Shown: one piece after another, positions 10,906 to 22,529 of the stretch
Layout of the letters: every line of letters begins with the position of its first letter
Position numbering within the stretch: the stretch's first letter is position 1
Assembly: GCA_964016875.1 (NCBI GenBank)
Contig: OZ024735.1
Span: 14,313,434 to 14,377,433, forward strand
Length of the DNA: 64,000 nt
Reading direction: 5' to 3'
DNA from: Fallopia convolvulus
Taxonomy: Eukaryota > Streptophyta > Magnoliopsida > Caryophyllales > Polygonaceae
Notes under the pieces: model-generated
What the model was told of the DNA's origin: nothing
Seen by the model: the letters and a program-made list of their open reading frames with translations, nothing else
Database searches by the model: none
Program-made: the position numbers and the translations under genes

Positions 10906-11177
10906 CAATACTTAAACCCACCCTTTTATTTTTATATCAACTTAATCTTCTTTTTCTCCCAAAAACAAATCAGACGCTTGTCTGATTGAAGAGACGTTCA
11001 ACCATTGCATGGCAATGGATCCTCCTTCTTCCTTCCCCTTTGCTTGCAAGACTACCCCAATTGCATCATCCATCATCACCCTCAAACAAATACACTTCCC
11101 ACCAATGGAGAGCAATCCTCTTCTCCCTTTATGGCCAATTTCAAGTGCCATGGATCTCTACCTTGCCCTCTATTGCC

Positions 11178-11185
11178 TATATAAA
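11178..11185 (+). promoter_or_regulatory. TATA box of the long LTR
   Basis: TATATAAA followed by GGGGC, with an AC-rich and CT-rich stretch about 30 bases on, looks like the LTR's own pol II promoter. Confidence 0.55.
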
Positions 11186-14100
11186 GGGGCTGGAATCCTC
11201 TTCTAATTCACACACAAGCATTCTCCTCTTCTTCTATCAATTGTTCTAAGTTCAATTCTCCAAAAATCAGCCCTAGAGAGCCTTTTTAATTTCAGAAAAT
11301 TTCCCAAAAACACCATTGTTAACCCCTCAAAACTCCACCAAACCACCTCCTCTCCTCCCTTGGACCACCGCCGGCCGCCGGACCACCACCGGAGTAGTTG
11401 CCGCCCGCCTCCGTCCGCCTGGTGACCGCCGCCGCCACTTCTCCTTCTCCTTTGGTGCTCTTCCCCAGTGTTCTGTTCTTCAGAAACTCTACTGTAAGAT
11501 TATACAAAAATCCCTAAATTAAATTCTTATCCTAATTAAATTAAATTAAATACTTGTTATAAAATAATAGCTTTTATGATATTGTTATTAGATTAATATA
11601 AAAATCAACCTAGCAATCTTGTTAGTTGAACAAGATATAATCAAATAAATAAATGTTGTTATATTAAATAAAGCTTTTATATTGCATATCAATTCATTGA
11701 TAATATAAATCTCAAAGACATGGTTTTATTAAATAAAAATTAAGAACTTATGTAGAAAGTATTTTATATAAATTATATTGTTTTAAAGTATAGAGTTTTA
11801 ATTGCTAAAAGGCTATCTTATAAGAAAGATATAAAGAATAGGTAAAAAGATATTATAATAGTAGATTTAAAGGGATCATAATATTATAGACATAAGATTT
11901 ATTTAATAATGATGGTGGTTATGATAATAATATTTTATTTATATTATTAATGTAATAAGTTGTTAAGTATACTAGTTGTTAAAAGTTGTCTTGCATAAAA
12001 AGATATTTAAGATATTTAAGATAATATATTTTGATCTAAGTTATCATCAAAATAAATTTTATGCTTTTGATTATAAAATAATATTTTAAGACATGATTCT
12101 ATTAATTATGAACTAAATATATGGGAGGACTTATTTAAATAAGACAATAAGATTATTTTATTATCATATCATACTTTATGGAAAGCATATATTATAAATT
12201 TATCTAGAAAGTCCTATTTATGGAAAGTACTAGAAAAGGGGTATCTACTAATATTTTTATCTCTATTTAATATTACTTGTATTTTTAAATAAGGATTTAA
12301 TGAGGAGTATTACAATAAGGTCATGTTATGAAAAAGATATTGTTTTATAAAAGATAATATCATAATAATGCTAAGAGTATGGGAATATAAATAGTAAGGG
12401 TATTTTAGACTTTTCACAATCTTAAGAAGACTTTATTAATAACTACATGTCTTATAATGTTGAAAACTATATTATAAGATTTTATAAAGATAATCCTTGC
12501 TTATTTATATTAATAAAATAACAAGTTAAGATTATAAAGGAATATTTTAATAATATAAGTAAGCTATTACTTGGGTTTTCAAGGAAGATAATAAATAATA
12601 TAAAGCTAAGGATTTTAAAGAATAAAAGGATATTAGAATATTTACAATAATAATAAGGAATATTATTATTTTATTCACATCCAACTAAATTATTAAGATA
12701 ATAATTTAGTAAATTAATCTCTTAAGAAAATAAAAGAGATTTTACTTAACTTGAGAAGAATTCGGAAATTCTTAATAAAGTTATCGGAATATCTTGTGTC
12801 CTTAGGTCGAATCTCCTTTCCGTGACAAGAACATCGTTTCCGCTCGTTTGCTAATACAAACTCGTACAAGCTAAGGCAAGTGGAATTTTTCCTTGTAGCC
12901 TTAACATTTCGTTTCATGAAAATTCTCGATGTTGGGAACAACTTGTTTGCTAATAATAAACGAACCTAGAAATATCGATTGCTAGAAATAATGACCCCTC
13001 TGTTATCGTTATTCTGCTATTTAATAATTGATAGGACTATTATGCTAGTCTTGTTTGTGACCTTGATTGCTTACGATCTCGCGAAGAGATCGGTTCGAAC
13101 GAATTAGTAAGGGGTGCGAGACTAACCCGACGCCTCTATAAAATTTACTGAGTCGTATGCCTCTGCGCTTAAAGTACGACTTTCAGGATCATGATCCATG
13201 TCCACTCCTAGTGCAACGGAAGGATGAGTGGCATCGTAGCTAAGTGTCTTAGAACTGAGTTTCCCTTAAGTGGTCCGGGCCATGCAAGCCCCCCACATTC
13301 TCTAAAAATCATTAACGTAATCGACATTTTCGTCACGATATAAGATAAGTGCCAATGCACATTTCAAAGACATCAAAACCGGACTGATCTCAAATGATCG
13401 CTCCGACTCTCGTCCGCAAGGGCGCGAGAGATTTTCAAAACTTGTATGAATAATAACGTTACCAACATACTTTCTACTCTAAAAGAAGTCTACAATCTCG
13501 TAGTTCTTCTCTCGATTAACAAACTATCTCCTCTCGAGATATACTCTTCTTCTTTCCGATAAGCCACACATAAAGATCTATACCTCAAAACACATTCGAT
13601 AATACCTCCCTCGAATATTAAAAATTACCGAATTACCCTTGGGAAGTTCCGTTCCCGCTTGCTTAGTCTCTTAGACTAATTCTTCTTTTCCGCATGTTCG
13701 CCTGACATATTCTCGTCCCTCGTCAGAACCTAGGAACCCGAGCAAGGCGTAAGTGAAGGCGAAGGAAGGGCAAAACACGTGAAGATGTATTTTCCGTACT
13801 TATGGTTTACTTCTATTTATGTCGCAAGAACAAGTTTTATGCTTTCCGTTATCAAACTCCATTTTGTTAAGGTATTGTAATGAAGGTTTGTACGAACGAA
13901 GTCTCTTTCGAGAGCACCCTTTTATTTTATAAATTATGTCAATTTCCGTATTTTATGAGTTCAATAGCATTCTAAAAGCCTTGGGTGACTTTGGAAGGTA
14001 AAGTCCGAGGCCACTGGCGGTAATACCCAATGTTGTAAAATAGGGGTGTTACAACAACAAACTAAAAATAAAAATGATAAGTGATATGTTTTAATCCACA

Positions 14101-14199
14101 TAAACTCACAAAATTAAGCCTAAAAAATTTAACTCAAACTAAGTATAAACAAACCTCATATTAAGGACCACTTCAATGAACTCATGAAGCAAAGATAAG

Positions 14200-15489
14200 T
14201 GATGTCTGGCTTTTTAGTTGTGTTTTTAGGATATGTTTTTATGTGTTTGAGTCTTTTTCTTTGGGTTTGGGTTTTGTTTTGAGTCGTTTGTGTAGGTTTT
14301 CGTATTTGTTTAAGATATGAAGTCTAAATAAGCTTTGGCGGTGTTTTATTAGTCTTTTGAGTTGTTTTGGAGCAATTTAAGGAGTGAAGAGAAGCCCGAG
14401 AAAAGTGCAAGAGGAGTGAAGATGAAGAGATGTCAAGAAAGAGGTGAAGAATCAAGTTCAAGCCAAGAATGAAGTTTCAGAGGTTCGTTACTGACACAAC
14501 ATGAAACGTTAGAAGAAGAATCTAGGCAAAAACGAAGGCTAACGACCCCCTACCGAAGCATGCTCTTAGTTACGAACCGATTACCGAAGCAGTAGGGTCG
14601 TTACCGAGGTGTTTGGGGTCAGTACCGATTCACGTCGGTACCGATGTACACATTGAAGGCAAAGTCGAAGGAAATTCAAGGAAAACCCTACCGACCATGA
14701 CGGGGTCAGTACCGAGGCATCCCGTGTCGGTAGGAGTTTTGTTGAGTCGGTGCAATTAATGTATTTTTTATTTCTTTTAAATAGTGTCCTTAGGGGATTT
14801 ATCTTGATAGATTTATTTCCTTAGGAGCAGCTTTAGTTTTATTATAAAAACACTTCTCTTAGCTTTGTTTGAGGTTACACACGCTTAGCATTCTAGTTTG
14901 AAACGTTAGAGAGACGAGTTGGAGATTTTTGGAAGACAATTGCTTTGGATTTAATTGTAAGTTTATTTTTTATTCAATTAGTTATTTTTCAATCATGATG
15001 AAGTGTGAGTAGTTTCTCTTCTTTCTAAGGTTGGGGTTAACCCAACAATGGTTGTGTGTGCTTGCCTTTGATTATGATTTGATTGTTTGCTTAAATCCTT
15101 AATCAAAAGATAAGGAATTTCTTGGTGTTAGTTTGAATCGAAAGAGACAAACTATGAATCAGAATAGTTGCTTAGGATTTTGAAACGAAAGTTTATTAAT
15201 TTAACGAAAGTTAGTTGATTTACTTGCATGGTTGACGAAAGTTGACAACTTTATGTGATAAAAGCATGATCTTTGTGTTTCATTGACATTGGCATACATG
15301 ATTGTTGTTGTGGTGATACCTAGATGTTAGAAGTCTCTTTCATATTGATAAAATCCAATCTTTTGCTATTACTTGTACCCTAAGTAAACAAACTTTGATA
15401 CTGACTCTCTTCCGTGGACGAACCTGACTCTGCTATACTCAGCGGGGTCTTGATTTATAGATTTATTTATTTGTCAAGAAACCCTTACA
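14200..15489 (+). mobile_element. Solo LTR of an Athila-like element (H)
   Basis: Runs from TGATGTCTGGC to CAAGAAACCCTTACA. It is the reverse complement relative of the LTRs at 52697-54031 and 58299-59636, sharing the TATGAAGTC...AAGC block near the start and the AGCGGGGTCTTGATT block near the end. Flanking bases are ATAAG and ATAAC, a target duplication with one mismatch. No primer site follows. It holds the palindrome array described at 14598-14736. The 141 bases between it and the long solo LTR are unassigned and may belong to the K LTR. Confidence 0.72.
14598..14736. repeat. Palindrome array in LTR H
   Basis: TCGTTACCGA at 14598 and TCAGTACCGA at 14619 (21 bp apart), TCGGTACCGA at 14635, then TCAGTACCGA at 14706 and TCGGTAGGAG at 14727 (21 bp apart). 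More diverged copies lie from 14484. Confidence 0.8.
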
Positions 15490-16000
15490 ATAACAAGGGA
15501 TCTCTCCTTTAAACAAAATCGGCAAAGCCTTATATTTCTTGTTTAAAATCTAGGTTACTAAATAACAAAGAGTGATGGCCTTTTATAGGCACAATACCCC
15601 AACAAATGCATGAATATTCAACCAATTAATATCATTAAATGACACGTAGGAATTAACGCAACATTAAATGATATATATAGAAAATAAAATAGAGAATTAA
15701 TATAACTTTGAAAAATATAGATGCATGAATCCATTTGATGTCTTGATTCATGGCTCATGGGAAGTGACACCCCAATTTAATAGACCTACCATGGATTCTT
15801 GAGCCCTTTATTAATTTGGAGGTTGTTGGCCATTTTAGGCACGATGACTACCTTAGCTAGATTTGCAAGGGCATGCTACTGCATAGCAGCCTTGGCATAG
15901 GCACACCCCTCCCTTTGGCCTCCATCTATTGGATGATATCTTGGAGCACATGTTTTTTAATTTGCACAAAATTAAGGACACTCTCCGATTTTGGCAATTG
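15490..16000 (-). repeat. Possible remaining part of the retroelement K LTR
   Basis: A minus-strand CCTATAAAAGG at 15579-15589 looks like an LTR TATA box. Removing the two solo LTRs would place this stretch next to 14059-14199 and 10408-10536, upstream of the K primer site. The outer boundary is not defined. Confidence 0.3.
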
Positions 16001-17803
16001 AAAGCTAAGGTTAGTTAATCGGTTGAATCGATGCAAAATTTTGTCACATTTTGACACCATGAGTGAAAGTGCTTAATTGTTTAATATGCATGGCTCGAGT
16101 TCCCAAAAAGTGTGTTTAATGTTTTTCCATAGAGGACCATAGGCTTTTTCTCAAGAGACAGCTCAACTGATAAGAAATTTTCGTTCTAAGAGTTCTTCAC
16201 TGCAATGGGATCTTTGGCCCCAAAAATGATGATTTCGAGGTGAGACTAGAGTGAGTTTCTAAAGAAGAGCTTTATATTTTATCTTGAATGAGAAAGAGGT
16301 TACTTAGATGGAGATGGATGAAAATGCATTTGATTTTCTTCTCTATTGTTTTGGAGGTAATTCTAATCTATTTTTTTTTTTCCCTTCACTTGGTATAAAT
16401 AATCTTTCAAAGTCGAGGGAAAGTCTATTAACTATTGATTTTTAATATAATTAAATTATCGCATATGTGTGGATTTTTAGAATCCATCAATTGGATTTAA
16501 ACTTACATGTATTTCAAGTGTTATAACTTAGCCTCTAATGCTTGGAACTGAAGATAGCGTGTGAACTTAGTACTTGATAGCTTTGTCTTCTTTGTTTTGT
16601 AAATTACCATGATTTTCTAACTTTACTTTGAGTCATACCCTTAAAACGCATATTAATCTTTGTTATTTTTATTGAAATGCTATTATCATCATCTTCCAAT
16701 GCATAGTTTCAACGATTTAGAAGATCACATTGTTGATAGGTTGCAAAGTTGGCCTTTCAATGTCAGTAAGTAGCTACACTTTTTGAATAAGCCTCCTTTG
16801 TATAAAGTTGCAAGAGTTAAAAAGGCTTAAGATTGGGAATGCATGCTAAATGAGAATTTCATTATTTAGTTCTGACTTTGAGATATAATGCTTACATAGC
16901 GTAGAAATATAAGTAGAAACATCATGTAAGGCTTATGATGCCTTTCTATATGTGTTATTCTTGGAAATTAAAGTCACCTTATGTTTTGAACAACGTTCTC
17001 TTTCTAGATTTTTAAGAACTTGATTTCCACTCAAAGGAGAATTTCACAATGAGGATTTGTGTAGAAAGTTTCTAATTTTTTGACTTTGATACATTAATGA
17101 CTGAAAAGATGATTAATGTTTTGGGGCAAATCTCACGTGTAAACACTAGACTTGCTAAAATGCGGGAAGCTTTAGTCAAAAAGCAATCGTATCTTATCGA
17201 CACATTATATTACAAAGTAATATATGCAATAAACATATCGTAAAGAATGAATTGAAAAAGTTTGGTAGGAAATTGTAATGATAGAAGACCAGGTTCCGAG
17301 AATACTACAAGAAAAATTATGAGCTTAGAGCCAATGAACTAAGAACACTTTTCGCAAGAATATGTAGACAAGGTTGTATATGCTCCTTTTTATCTGATTT
17401 TCGATCGCTCATCCATCCATCCTCGCTCCCCATTGCTCTCCATTTTGTGATGTTGGGATCTTGATGCCACAAATTTTGCCTTGACGTTATTGCCGCTCCA
17501 ACAGCTACTCGCACATTGAAGCCTCCTTCCGCTACGTGTGCGACTTCTCCGAAGATGTTACAAGGGATGCACTCCTCCTCCATTGTCCAACTTTTTGGAC
17601 AGACCATTATTTAAACCTTCCTAGATATTTAGGGCCCAAAATACCCCCTTGAACCCGCTCAAATTTCTATTCATGATTTTGAAGCGAATTCGAATTTGTC
17701 TTGGGAAGTGACGCTTACATACTTGAAATCAATGGTCTTTTCTTCCTATTTTTGACGGTTGCAAGAGACTCTTGCGCATCCAATCTTCAGTCTTGCTTTC
17801 ACA
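16001..17803. other. Intergenic stretch with nothing recognised
   Basis: AT-rich DNA. The longest minus-strand frame (17317-17607, 96 codons) has no motif that I know and no neighbouring exon signals. Confidence 0.45.
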
Positions 17804-18664
17804 TGGTATTCCTCTCACCGTGTGTCTCCAACGCCGACGCCCGAGCCACGCTATGCGCCCTTGTATGCACCGAGTGCTGCACCCTTGCACACGACGCTGA
17901 TGCCCGGTTGCGCGCCCTTTCACACGACGCCATTGGGCACACCCTTGCCTATGCTTGATGGGACCATTTCTCCGGGCACTTGTGATGGTACTTTGTACCA
18001 ATCACAATATTCCCAAAAACGGGGAGTCATTACGTGGACAAGTGTCCAAAACCGGCGTCTAAGGCACCAAGGTTCCAAGCCAAGGCACCACGCCTATCTT
18101 GGGAGCATCACATGAGCTCGAGCTAGGGCAATGCTAGACCAAATCAAGGAGGAGCTCATGGTTCATAAGTTTTTGAAGGCTAATGATGGTGAAGGATGGA
18201 GTCTTCTTGTGACTCTTGATTCGACTAGTGCTAAAATTTGACTTATGTTTTGTCAAGAACTTTTAGGTGAATTTCTTGAAACTTAAGGGAGTTTTATATA
18301 ATTTGTGAGAAGTGTGGGCTGAATGGTGGGGGCGTGCCTTTAGGGATTAAAACCCTCTCTTCGCCTTCTTTTCTTTTTAGACTTGTTGGATGAAAAATGC
18401 TACTCTCTAATTTGTTTTCAGTTTGAGTTCTTTTCTTGCATTCCCTTTTCATTGTTTGATGTTGTTGAAGAGCTCGTTGGTGAGTCATATCAAACGTTCA
18501 TCTTCAATCTAGTGTGCACCTCTCGGTGAGTCATATCCGAGCCTTGCATCCATATCCTTCACGTCACCCTTCCACCACCATCGGTCCAAGAGAAGGCTTC
18601 GTTGTTTCGTTCCTTCTTAAGGCGAATACCTCACATCATCAACCATCCAACGATCCAGCCATCA
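17804..18664 (+). repeat. 5' LTR of chromovirus A
   Basis: The end is set by the primer site that follows. The start is approximate: the stretch from about 17810 matches the 3' LTR start near 26572 (shared CCTCTCACC and TGTGTCTCC blocks). As in copy B, a Pro/Thr-rich coding tail (to about 18180) fills the upstream third of the LTR. The rest contains the transcript leader. Confidence 0.7.
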
Positions 18665-18666
18665 AG

Positions 18667-18681
18667 TGGTATCGGAGCCAC
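18667..18681 (+). promoter_or_regulatory. Primer binding site of chromovirus A
   Basis: TGGTATCGGAGCCAC, one base from the initiator tRNA-Met primer site of copy B. It is followed by a 376-base leader and then gag. Confidence 0.85.
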
Positions 18682-19396
18682 GTGAAGGTATCGCCATCTA
18701 AACCTTGTTTCGACTTTGGATTTCCACTCGTTACAAGTGTTCTTCATTTCATCCCATACCTTGTTTGAATCGAGTGAGTGTTGCCTTAATCTTGCTTCGA
18801 TTTGTGTCAAAATTTCGTGCTTGAATTGTGTTGTTGGAGGACTAATTTTTTATGTTCCTTGGTTGAATTGTCACACGAAATGGTGGAGGAACACGAAGAG
18901 TTTAATCTTGCTTGATTGGGTAGATGAAAGGTTGTGTTCAATCCTTGATTAAGTACCTCAATACTTGCAACTTGTTGGATTTCTATCTCGAACAAGTTCC
19001 GGTGATTAATTCGTGTGCGTCTCTATATACTTTCTTGTTACTTTGAATTTTGTTGAGATGTTTGGTTTAGGTGACAACAAAGACAAAGACAAAGATAAGG
19101 CCGAAGATGGGTCACCCAAGTCGGTGGAGGCAATGTTCCAGTCCATTCAACAATCCCTTCAACCCAACTTGGAAAGTCGATTCCAAGGATTGGATGAGAG
19201 GAAACAAGTTCCTCATGTGGGGGCCCTATCGAGCGCCCTACAAAGTGACCATCATGCGGAAGGGGTTCTGAGGAGGCCTCGACGTCCTACTTGCCGAATC
19301 TAGAGGCCACCGTCTCTCATGGTCTAAGTACGCCGTATGAAAGCCTTCTCCCGTATGTCCCTCCCACGAGCTTCGCTGACTGGCTGAAAGTCGTCG

Positions 19397-20616
19397 TGCC
19401 AAATCAAAAAATAAATCCCTAGTTACTCAAGTATTATAGTCGGTAAGTCAGGGTCGTACCCAAGAGACACTTGTAATTCAAAGTAATATTGTTATCAACT
19501 TAATAGTAACAAAAGGGGGGATTTTTGGTTATTAATCTAAAGCTAGGGAAATTAAAGCAAGTAAAGCAATTAAAAAAAGCAAAGAAAGATTGGGTTTTTA
19601 TCAATTGAGGAAAGCAATCCTATTCAAGCATCCACTTTCATCATCAAGTTATTGATCATAGATTCAAACAAGTTATTCCTTTCGGTTATTCCTATCCTGA
19701 TCAGAAATATAACATGGCAATGAGACATGCAAACTTAATATCCAAACAACTCATGAAACGATCATAAATAATAGGCATATTAGCAATGAGAACAAGGATA
19801 AGCAGGATACATGCAATTGAATTCCAACGAGTCAAACAATGAACATGTATTCAAATCTCTTTCTCAATTGTTTTAGTCCAACGAGTCCTAAACCAATTGA
19901 GTTGCTACAAAGATTAGGTTTTGTACGAGAAAACCTAGATCTAGCAATAGAGAGTATTAAAATTTAAATAGTTGGACAGACAAGCAGAAATCCACACAAT
20001 CAATAATAATTACGCACAAGAGAATTGAAATAACATGTAGAAATAAACCTGTAAAGTAGAATCTCACAACAACTTGAGTCTGAAAAGCTTCAACTTGAAT
20101 AGAATTAAAGGAGTTTAGTTCTCCATAAGAGAGAAAATACAAACGTATGGAATAATAAAAATTAGGTCTAAGAGAGAATACAAACAAAGGCTGAAAAGTA
20201 AGCTTAAGTAGTCTCGAACAACAGGAAATAAAAAGACATAAAATATAAAATAATAAAACTAAGCGGAACACATCTCGCCTGTCAACTTCAGCAGGGCCGC
20301 GATCGCCATAATGAAGGGCCGCGATCGCAGCCTTCTCCAATCCGCGACCTCAACAGCAAACTTGAACCGCGATCGCCGCTAGTGTGCACCACGATCGCGG
20401 CCTTCTCGTAACCGCGGCTCTTCTCGGCGACGTGAACCGCGATCGCTCCCAGTATAAACCGCGATCGCGGCCTTGAGTAATCTTCGACATCTTCAAACTG
20501 TTGCAACTTCGAACCTACGGCCTTCAATCCTATTCTTCAATAATGCTTCTAATAGACCTAAAACACTATAAACAGATGTACTAAAAAGTCCTAGTTATGC
20601 TGTATAAAACACATCA
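19397..20616 (-). repeat. LTR S inside gag of chromovirus A, carrying a GCGATCGC array
   Basis: On the plus strand it runs from TGCCAAATC to AAACACATCA. The GTCAGGGTCGTACCCAAGAGA-like block near 19455 corresponds in place and wording to the CAGGATCGTCCAC block of the Athila-like LTRs, so I read it as a minus-strand LTR of a related group. No 5 bp target duplication is visible at the edges I chose, so the edges are approximate and a deletion may have occurred. There is no internal region, so it is probably a solo LTR. Confidence 0.55.
20297..20471. repeat. 70 bp tandem repeat built on CCGCGATCGC palindromes
   Basis: Palindromic cores start at 20297, 20319, 20342 (diverged), 20367, 20389, 20412 (diverged), 20437 and 20459. 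The steps are 22, 23, 25, then again 22, 23, 25, then 22, so a 70 bp unit is repeated about two and a half times. It is GC-rich, unlike the AT-rich LTR around it. Confidence 0.88.
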
Positions 20617-20962
20617 TATCATTCGCCAACATTCCACCTTATGTGGCCAATTCTGGGGTAAGACCTACTTATGTTACATTCCCAAACAATATTCCTTTAG
20701 TTTCCACTAACCTTGTAGGTCATGGAGTGGCTAACTCTCAAGAGACAGGTCGGACCACGACCACCACTATGGTCGGGACAGTCGGGCTTCTTCCTTAACG
20801 CATGGTTGGCCACGGCCAACTTCCTCGTGCGCCCGTGTACGGCGCTGCATCCCAGCCTTGGCAAGTGCCCATCTACCATGAGGAGAGGCCTCAAGCTAGA
20901 GAACAACCCTAAGGCATCAAGCTCAATGTGTTGACCTTCACGGGCACCTCCGACGCCGATTC

Positions 20963-21352
20963 ATGACGGAGAATACCACCACACCAAATCAACGAGAAGT
21001 TATCTTTCACACTCGAAGTAAGATCATGGATAAGGTATATAGTGTGATCATTGATAGCGGTTCTTGTTGTCACATTATTATCCAAGAAGTGGTGGATCGG
21101 TTTTCTTTGAGTACTACTCCTCACCCTTTACCTTATCCATTGTGTTGGTTGAATTCTAATGCCCCTATCCAAGTCAAGGAGAGGGCTCGTGTATCTTTTT
21201 CTATAGGGTCGTACAAGGATGAGGTGGAGTGTCACGTGGTCCCGATGACCGCTTGTCATCTACTTTTGGGACGCCCTTGGCAATTTGACAAAGGAGCGAT
21301 TCATGACGGTATTTCCAACGAGTATCACTTCCAAATAGGGGGAAGAAGGTGA
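20963..21352 (+). pseudogene. Chromovirus A aspartic protease
   Basis: A 129-codon open frame with the retropepsin site IIDSGS (D-S-G), the downstream hydrophobic LLLGRPWQFD block, and a preceding IFHTR block, as in chromovirus protease. It would cleave the Gag-Pol polyprotein. Its reading frame is intact across the domain, but gag and pol around it are broken. The stretch 21353-21569 is the linker to RT in a shifted frame. Confidence 0.85.
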
Positions 21353-21569
21353 CCTTGCACCCGATGTCACCCCATGAGATAATGGTGGATTACGCATCCA
21401 AGGAGAAAAGCAAGAAGCATGCTATCCGAGAGGAAAAGAAGGACAAGAAGCTGGCCATAGGCGGCAATGTGGGCACCTCTACTCCCACTCTTTTGGCCAA
21501 ACCGCAAGAGGTTGTTCACACACTCAAAGAAGTGGCGTTTTCCTTTTAGTTGTCTTTCATGAATCTTAC

Positions 21570-22523
21570 TTGTATTTCCAAGAATTAGGTGATCTTTCGC
21601 CTCCTATTTCTCAACTTTTGCGGGACTTTGAGGAGCTATTTCAAGAAGAGGTGCCAAAGGGACTCCCGCTGCTAAGAGGGATTGAGCACCAAATCAACTT
21701 TGTCCCGAGCGCCATTTTGCCGAATCATCCAGCCTACTGGGCCAATCCCGAGGAGACCAAGGAGCTTCAAAGGCAAGTGCAAGAGCTTCTTAACAAGGGA
21801 TATGTGCGTGAGAGCCTCAACCCGTGTGTCATTCCCATCACCCTTGTGCCTAAGAAGGACGGCACATGGAGAATGTGTGTCGATTACCATGCGATCAACA
21901 ATATCACCATCAAGTATCACCACCCAATTCCGAGGCTTGAGGATATGCTTGATGAGCTGCACAAAGCTAGTATCTTCTCCAAAATTGATTTGAAGAGCGG
22001 GTATCATCAAATACGCATGAAGGAGGGCAACGAATGAAAGACGACGTTCAAGACCAACCAAGGCCTCTACAAGTGGTTGGTCAAGCCCTTCGGATTGACC
22101 AACGCACCTAGCACATTCATGCGCTTGATGAACCACGTCCTTCGACTATTCATTGGTAAGTTTGTGGTTGTATACTTTGATGATATTTTGATTTATAGCC
22201 ATGATTTACCCACTTATGTAGAGAACCTTAGGCAAGTGCTCGATGCTTTGAAAGGGAGCACCTATTTGCTAACTTCAAGAAATACCACTTTTGCTCGGAT
22301 CACGTGGTGTTTCTTGGTTTTGTTGTGAGTAGGAATGGACTACAAGTGGATGAAGAAAAGGTTAAGGGGATTTAAGAATGGCCAACACTGACAACTATGA
22401 CTCAAGTTCGAAGCTTCCTCGGTTTCGCTAGCCTCTACTGCTGGTTTGTGAGAGATTTTAGTATGTTGGATGCGCCTTTGACCTTCCTCACCAAGAAAAA
22501 TGTTCCATTTATGTGGGGAGAGG
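21570..22523 (+). pseudogene. Chromovirus A reverse transcriptase, split by a LINE
   Basis: The RT domain of a Ty3/gypsy chromovirus: LVPKKDGTWRMCVDY, then FSKIDLKSGYHQIR, FGLTNAPSTFMRLMN and the catalytic YFDDILIYS. A TGA breaks the frame at about 22035, a frameshift follows near 22260, and a TAA occurs near 22371. The domain then runs up to the LINE insertion at 22530. The wording of these motifs fits CRM/Reina-type chromoviruses. Confidence 0.9.
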
Positions 22524-22529
22524 CGTAAG

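Larger units (their letters stand above)
10537..14053 (+). mobile_element. Long solo LTR (3.5 kb) with ACAAC target duplication
   Basis: It begins TGTAATATCC and ends GGTGTTACA, with the 5 bp ACAAC at 10532-10536 and 14054-14058. A TATA box at 11178-11185 sets the plus orientation. The next bases after it contain no primer site, so it is a solo LTR and not the start of an element. The length and TGTAA...TTACA ends are typical of Tekay/Del-type chromoviruses, which is my tentative assignment. Short open frames at 10942-11522 lie around the LTR promoter and are not genes as far as I can tell. Confidence 0.85.
19058..20985 (+). pseudogene. gag of chromovirus A, frameshifted, partly deleted and split by an LTR
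   Basis: ATG at 19058 opens a Lys/Asp-rich start followed by VEAMFQS. The frame shifts near 19250 and the gag-like reading goes on in another frame to about 19396. LTR S (19397-20616) then intervenes. Beyond it, 20617 to about 20985 holds a further Thr/Pro-rich gag part with several stops, ending in a block like the start of the gag core domain (LTFTGTSDADS). The rest of the gag core and the zinc knuckle are missing before the protease. This copy cannot make Gag. Confidence 0.65.

Noticed and set aside
11316..11522. Pro/Arg-rich small open frame
   Set aside because: It sits just past the TATA box of the long solo LTR, in the GC-rich leader of that LTR. Frames on both strands are open, so it is composition and not coding.
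17317..17607. Open frame of 96 codons on the minus strand as a possible small gene
   Set aside because: No known motif, no splice or promoter context, and it lies in a TE-rich stretch. Not enough to call a gene.
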